Part shown: piece after piece, positions 58,917 through 64,000 of the stretch
Numbering within the stretch: the first letter of the stretch is position 1
Layout: each line of letters opens with the position of its first letter
Assembly: GCA_022410635.1 (NCBI GenBank)
Contig: JAJVDF010000205.1
Span: 1,190,473-1,254,472 of the forward strand
Source: Tretioscincus oriximinensis
Lineage: Eukaryota > Chordata > Lepidosauria > Squamata > Gymnophthalmidae
Reading direction: 5' to 3'
DNA: 64,000 nucleotides
Notes under the pieces: generated by a model
Databases searched by the model: none
What the model was told of the DNA's origin: nothing
What the model saw: the letters and a program-made list of their open reading frames with translations, nothing else
Made by a program: the position numbers and the translations under genes

Positions 58917-59045
58917 TTTATATAGCGCTATGTATTCCTGAACTACAAGCTTTCCATATGGTTTAGTAAAGTAGTAGCAGTACTAGGGATGAAATACTGG
59001 AAGCTGTAATTCAGGAATACATGAAAATCCACATTGGACCCTCCT

Positions 59046-59260
59046 TTATTTATTTATTTGTTTACTTATTTGCTTACATTTTTTACCGCCCTATCCCCGA
59101 AAGCCTTGGGGTGGTTAATAATAATAGCCAAATACATATTAAAACAACAATATCTGAAAGTAGGGGAAGGAGAGCAGTTTTTTCAGCCAAAGGCCAGGTT
59201 AAAGACTCGAATCTTCAAGCATTTTCTGAATGCACACAGAGGTAGTGCATAGGGGCAGAC
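59046..59260 (-). repeat. LINE/SINE 3' region, longer
   Basis: TTTATTTATTTGTTTAC tail, TTACCGCCCTATCCCCGAAAG, ACAACAATATCTGAAAGTAGG, then AATCTTCAAGCATTTTCTGAA. It gives more upstream sequence of the tail family than other copies. Confidence 0.65.
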
Positions 59261-60609
59261 TCAAGGGGGAGAATATGTGTTTCAGAGACCAAGCACCAGT
59301 GCTGAGGTGTCACCTAGGTTCAGATACACCAGGTCCCTGAATCTTGATCTCTTGGCCTCATTGCTTTTATCTGCTCTAAATTATTGTACCACTTACCTAA
59401 AAAAATGTTTGTGATTTTCAGCACCTTACATTGGTTATGGTTTTGATCTTTGAATGGATTGTGGACTAGAGTATTGTGTAGCTGATGCTGGACCTTGTTT
59501 TTCAAATTCCTGATTTGTTTATGTTATGTGGCTTCTGACACAGTGTGATAAAAGATTTAGCTGCTCATAGAGAGATTTCATCTCTGCAAATTCCCCAGCT
59601 CCATTCCTACCAAGCCCTGTTCTGTTATCTCTGCTTCCTTCTATTGACCAGTGTCTCAGCATCCAAAAGCTCTTTCTGCCTGTTGAGTATCATTTGCTCC
59701 CCTGCCTCTCGATCTCCATTTTCTAGTTATCTCTGTTGCAGTCCCACTCCAGTGCTGTCCACAATTGACTGGATCCCGCCCTCGCTTCTCAGTCTCTGGT
59801 TGCAACTGATATCACCACGCTGACAGATAGTGGGGAAAGAGTCAATTGTGAATAGTTGCCTTCATTTGATACACCTTTGCTCTGTACTTCCCCTCATTAC
59901 ACTCTTGGTTCCAATCTATGAGCTGCGAAGAATGAAGACTCAAGGGCACAAACAATTTCATTTACTCAAGGACTATTAGCGCCCTGAGGTTTAGTAAACT
60001 AGATTAATTTTCAGGAAACAAAAGGAAAAGTTTGAATTTGTCACTTAAACTGTTTAAATTCCACTCTGAGTATGAGGCCATTGAAAGAAAATGTTTTCAT
60101 CATCTTGACAAAAATTTATGTTGGATTGACTCACCATAGCAATAGTTGACAGTCCAAATAGTTGTGTTTTGGAAGGCCATTGAATATTTTTTTTAAAAAA
60201 AGAGTCATTCCTACTAAAGGCAGATATATTTTATTTCTTCTCAAGGTGGAATTAAGGAATAAGTAAATGAGTAAAACTTACTCAACTCCCAAGGAAACTA
60301 GGTCAGTATTCATTAGAAGAATATAGTTTCCAACATGACCTGAAAAATAACAGGACANAAACACTCTGTAACTAACTAAATTGCATCTTCATGAGGTGAG
60401 CGGGGTTATTCCTGCAGCTTTGTTAACCTGCTTAAGTCCTAAAAAAGAATAAAAGATCAAATGCTAAAAGAAGTGCTACTCTAAGTGCTTTCTAAGGTTT
60501 CTTCCCTTGGTAATTCTGATTATCTTTTTTCCACATTTTGTTCCATAATGTCCATAATTTGTTTCTTACATAATGTACTCAATATTCCAAATGTCATCTT
60601 ACAGTAAAT

Positions 60610-60861
60610 TTATGAAGATTCATAAGAATGCTTGACAGCTGTTCCCTATAGCTCCCATATGTTTATAAATGTAATTAGAATTTTTTGCCCTAATGTGCAT
60701 AACTTTGCACTTTCTAAGACTGAATCGCACTTGGTTGTCCAGTCAGCTAATCTCAAGAAGTCCCTCCAGAACAATCCCTTTCAGCTTTTACTGCCCTGGA
60801 AAATTTAGTGTCATCAGCAAACTTTGTCTATCTCATTGCATACCCCTACTTCTAACACTAT

Positions 60862-60899
<38 letters not shown>

Positions 60900-61060
60900 A
60901 CAAGTTTCAATACTGAATTTTAGGGAATCTTTTTTTTCCTTCCCTTTACTCCAGGGAATTTCTTATTATTCCCTGTTTCCTTTTACTAGTCTACTGTCTT
61001 CTTATTCCATGACTAATTTATTCAAGAGCCTTTGATGAAGAACTGTGTCATATGTGGACA
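60610..61060 (-). mobile_element. L3/CR1 LINE fragment with reverse transcriptase motif
   Basis: On the minus strand, the segment around 60800-60830 encodes a KFADDTK-like motif, the LINE reverse transcriptase active site. The surrounding text (TGCATAACTTTGCACTTTC and onwards) fits the LINE coding region in reverse. It is degenerate and interrupted by the CAT array. Confidence 0.65.
60862..60899. repeat. (ATC)12-13 microsatellite
   Basis: Uninterrupted ATC units inside the degenerate LINE fragment. The histidine run predicted from it is an artefact. Confidence 0.95.
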
Positions 61061-61396
61061 GTCTTTTACCTGGGCATTAGGGCCAGCTGGAAACAGTTCC
61101 TGCTAGAATGCTTTAAGCATCACAAGTGTGGAAACTAACCTAATCTCAGCCCAAAGTGTGGAAAAATCTCATTGAAAATATCTGAATATTCCCTTTCTGT
61201 GTTATTAACAAAAAGCATAGACAGCTATCAATAGTCTCACAGACAAGGGAGGAAATATATAAGGATTTTGATTACAGATAATTGTGTAAATCAAATAATA
61301 TTTTATTCCCCATATAAAGGAAGCATACCAGGACTGTCAGAAGAGCCAGTGTTTGGAACTCCATTGTAGAATTAATCATGCCTNTTTTATTTTTAG

Positions 61397-61549
<153 letters not shown>

Positions 61550-61619
61550 TAATCTATTATTCTCCTAAGAGATGTTCATAATACATAACTGTAGATTTCA
61601 AAGAAATATCCAGTCTGGG

Positions 61620-61780
61620 TTATGAATGATCTAGCTAAGGGGGTTCGTAGCACTTTCAAGACTAACAAATAATAGGATAGGTTTCACAGAGAAGTCTACT
61701 TCTTCATATACATCTGGAAAAGTAGAGTTGTCTACAAAAGATCATTCCACCTGCCCTGTTACTAGTTAGTCTCTAAATTG
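61620..61780. mobile_element. SINE-like repeat, old palindromic copy
   Basis: GTAGCACTTTCAAGACTAAC and AGAAGTCTACTTCTTCA run in, and AAGTAGAGTTGTCTAC and ACTAGTTAGTCTC run out in inverted order. A diverged version of the palindrome at 63878. Confidence 0.65.
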
Positions 61781-63849
61781 CTATTAACACCCCTGCTAGA
61801 TCATTCATAACATTCGTTACAAAACTATGTTCTATGTTTTTTACTCTAATTCCCAAAATGGTTCTACAAATTTTGAAGCTGGTTTTGGATGGTTGTAATA
61901 GGGCATGATAACCATGTTTGACACAAAATCTATAACTTTCTAATAACAAGCCAGGAAAATAATTCATCTTGGAGAATCCCCAGGCAGTAGTATACATAAG
62001 TAATGAATTGCTGGGGCATAAAATTGTAAGCAAATTAAAGGCTTGATACCAGGGGTTATCAGTATGCCTCAGAAAGACTTTGACCAGGCTCTGAAACAAA
62101 AATACGAGAATATAACAGAGAATGGCGCAATATATAACAGGACAACTGTGTCCTGAAATGAATTCAGTATGTGCTAGCTGATATACAAAGACTAAATGTA
62201 AAACTATTTTAGGATGCAAGAGGTGGTTTTCTGAATATCTGACTTGCCAAACATGGAGCACTAATATTTTTGTATTGTAATATTTATGTGTGACTTTCAC
62301 ATGTGCTTTTGGTTTCATTGTGTACTTGGAAAGGTCTGTAGGTTGCGACCTAAAAAAGTATGTACTGTAAAATTACAACCAATTTCGTTTTTACTTGGAT
62401 TTTTCCAAGCAGAAAAATTATATGATTTTTATAGGTAAGGATAACTTAGCTTAAAGCCTCCGTTGTTAAAATACTATCAGAATTATTGGACATGTTAAAG
62501 CTTAATAGTAATGTCTGCAGTTTTAAACTGGCCCTTTTTTGCTATTACCTGTGGGAAATTGTCACCAGTTGTGAGGTCATCAATTCCTACCATCCACATC
62601 CAGGGAACAGAAAGAATAGACTTCACAAACCAAGTCTTTTGATCCAGACATGCTTGGCCTTCCTTTGCCACTATTGAGCATGGGCATGGGATGCTTGCTA
62701 GACTCATGCCCAATTATCCTCTTGCCCAGTAGTGGTGACAGGAGGATGGGCTCAACAGATCCAAGAGTGGAAGGCTTGAATTGTGATGTCCTCTCTTCTC
62801 AGGGATGGCTCCCGCTGCTTTCCAGCAATTGTGGAACAGGTGGGGCATAGCTGGAGAACAATGGGACAGTTAATGATTCAGGTGTTGTGTTTATATTAAT
62901 TCCCAAAGTCATTTAATCTACAGGACTCAACCAGTTTAGATTTAGCAAAATAATGCTGCTGCTTCTAGGGAGCAAGGTGTCATTTGAACTAAACCAAGAG
63001 GTTTTCAAACAATGCTGTGAATTACTCCCTTCTGGTTCCATTTTGAGGTTACATTTTTTCCTCTTTTAAAACGAACTCTTTTAGCTATTCCTTTGTTTTG
63101 GGGACGGGAATAGGATCTGAACAAATTCAGATTAAAGCCAGATACTGTCAACTCAAAGAAAAACCACATTTTTAAACTACAGCATTCGCAATTGCTACAT
63201 GCTGCATCAAGGAACCTCTTCTTCCATCATTCTTCTTTCTTCACTGAAAAATAGAGCATACCGGGATGGGTTGGGATGGGGGTGACGGAGTATAATAAAA
63301 ATTAAGTGTTTGAATGATTTCATATCTACATTTTGGGAATAGCTGGGATAGACCACTCCCACCCATTGTAAATACGACTGCTTCAAACTGTTTGCATTCT
63401 GGTTAGAGGAACAATCCTGGTTTGAGTCTAAGAGGGATAGTGTGTGAAGTCAGTGAACTAGGCCGCTGTGTCTGCATCCAGAGTGCCCTTCACATTCCTT
63501 GCCATAACTGGACAAGGAGATTGCATGCATGCTATACATGGGCAGGGAGAGCTGTGTCCAGACTGGAAGACCCATCTCGCACGATTACACTTCTACCAGG
63601 AAGCGTTAAGTCACTGCCACAAGCCCCACTTGGACTTTCTACTAGGACTGCTAGTAGAATGAATCATGATTAAAATACTAAACTTGATCCACGAAAGCAG
63701 CTCTAAATCTGAGGATTTTCAATTAATACAAAGCTATCCCAGTAGCAGTGTTCTTGTCATGTCCACAAAGCAGTTTAGCTTTTCTATTTAGCATTTGGTA
63801 GTTCTCAAGGAGAGGATTTAGAAGTCAATTCCTAATGCTGTCATATAAA

Positions 63850-64000
63850 TGGCAGGAAAGGAGCTAGCAGCACTTTGAGACTAACTTGAGAAAAGTGTTT
63901 GGCATAAGCTTTCGTAGACATGTCTACATCTTCAGATGCATCTGAAGAAGTAGACGTGTCTACGAAAGCTTATGCCAACCACTTTTCTCAAGTTAGTCTT
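63850..64000. mobile_element. SINE-like repeat, young palindromic copy (reaches window end)
   Basis: After GCAGGAAAGGAGCTAGCAG, two 61-base arms (63878-63938 and 63939-63999) are inverted copies with three mismatches and no loop. They begin AGACTAACTTGAGAAAAGTG. The outer end is cut off by the window. Confidence 0.85.

Larger units (their letters stand above)
47080..61396 (+). other. PRICKLE2: PRICKLE2 intron, 14.3 kb
   Basis: Bounded by the donor at 47080 and the acceptor ending at 61396. It contains a 2.1-kb CR1 copy, two hAT elements and trinucleotide arrays (listed separately). The stretches 47080-48653, 51691-54349, 56703-57815 and 59261-60610 hold nothing I can identify. Confidence 0.9.

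Noticed and set aside
60693..60923. Histidine-rich open frame
   Set aside because: Translation of the ATC array inside a dead LINE fragment.
61773..62318. 181-codon minus-strand open frame
   Set aside because: No recognisable family, AT-rich composition, no start context or splice structure, and it overlaps an old repeat edge; treated as chance, though an unrecognised LINE remnant is possible.

Overview
This window is vertebrate genomic DNA. It carries three coding exons of one gene on the + strand, separated by very long introns filled with old and young transposable elements. The exons (10368-10551, 46966-47079 and 61397-61534) join in phase 0. From the Met at 10420 they encode 128 residues: the N-terminus and PET domain of a Prickle-type planar cell polarity protein, ending at the first zinc-binding cysteine of LIM1. 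I recognise it as PRICKLE2 rather than PRICKLE1 because of the start [20 protein letters not shown], the block [18 protein letters not shown], and the block [18 protein letters not shown]. The rest of the gene (LIM1-3 and the C-terminus) lies beyond 64000, and an upstream exon probably lies before the first one.

The repeats suggest a squamate reptile (lizard, gecko or snake). They include CR1 LINEs, CR1/L3-type LINEs ending in GTTCTTAT units, tRNA-derived SINEs with ATAAATAAA tails, and a second SINE type whose 3' end resembles Sauria SINE/Bov-B tails. There are also many non-autonomous DNA transposons. The species is not determined.

Layout: 1-10367 is intron upstream of the first visible coding exon, with a nested hAT element, a 260-bp TA-flanked MITE, a hairpin, a CR1 copy interrupted by a Harbinger-like MITE, and an hAT end. 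10552-46965 is a 36.4-kb intron with many LINE, SINE and MITE copies and a 296-base assembly gap in GC-rich repeat DNA. 47080-61396 is a 14.3-kb intron with a 2.1-kb broken CR1 carrying reverse transcriptase remnants, two hAT elements with intact 8-bp target duplications, and compound trinucleotide arrays. 61535-64000 is the start of the next intron.

I see no second protein-coding gene, no functional tRNA or rRNA gene, no CRISPR array and no operon-like system. The most interesting structures are transposon biology: palindromic copies of a SINE-like repeat with a target duplication, a hAT MITE made of nested palindromes with its empty site visible elsewhere in the window, and several isolated long hairpins.
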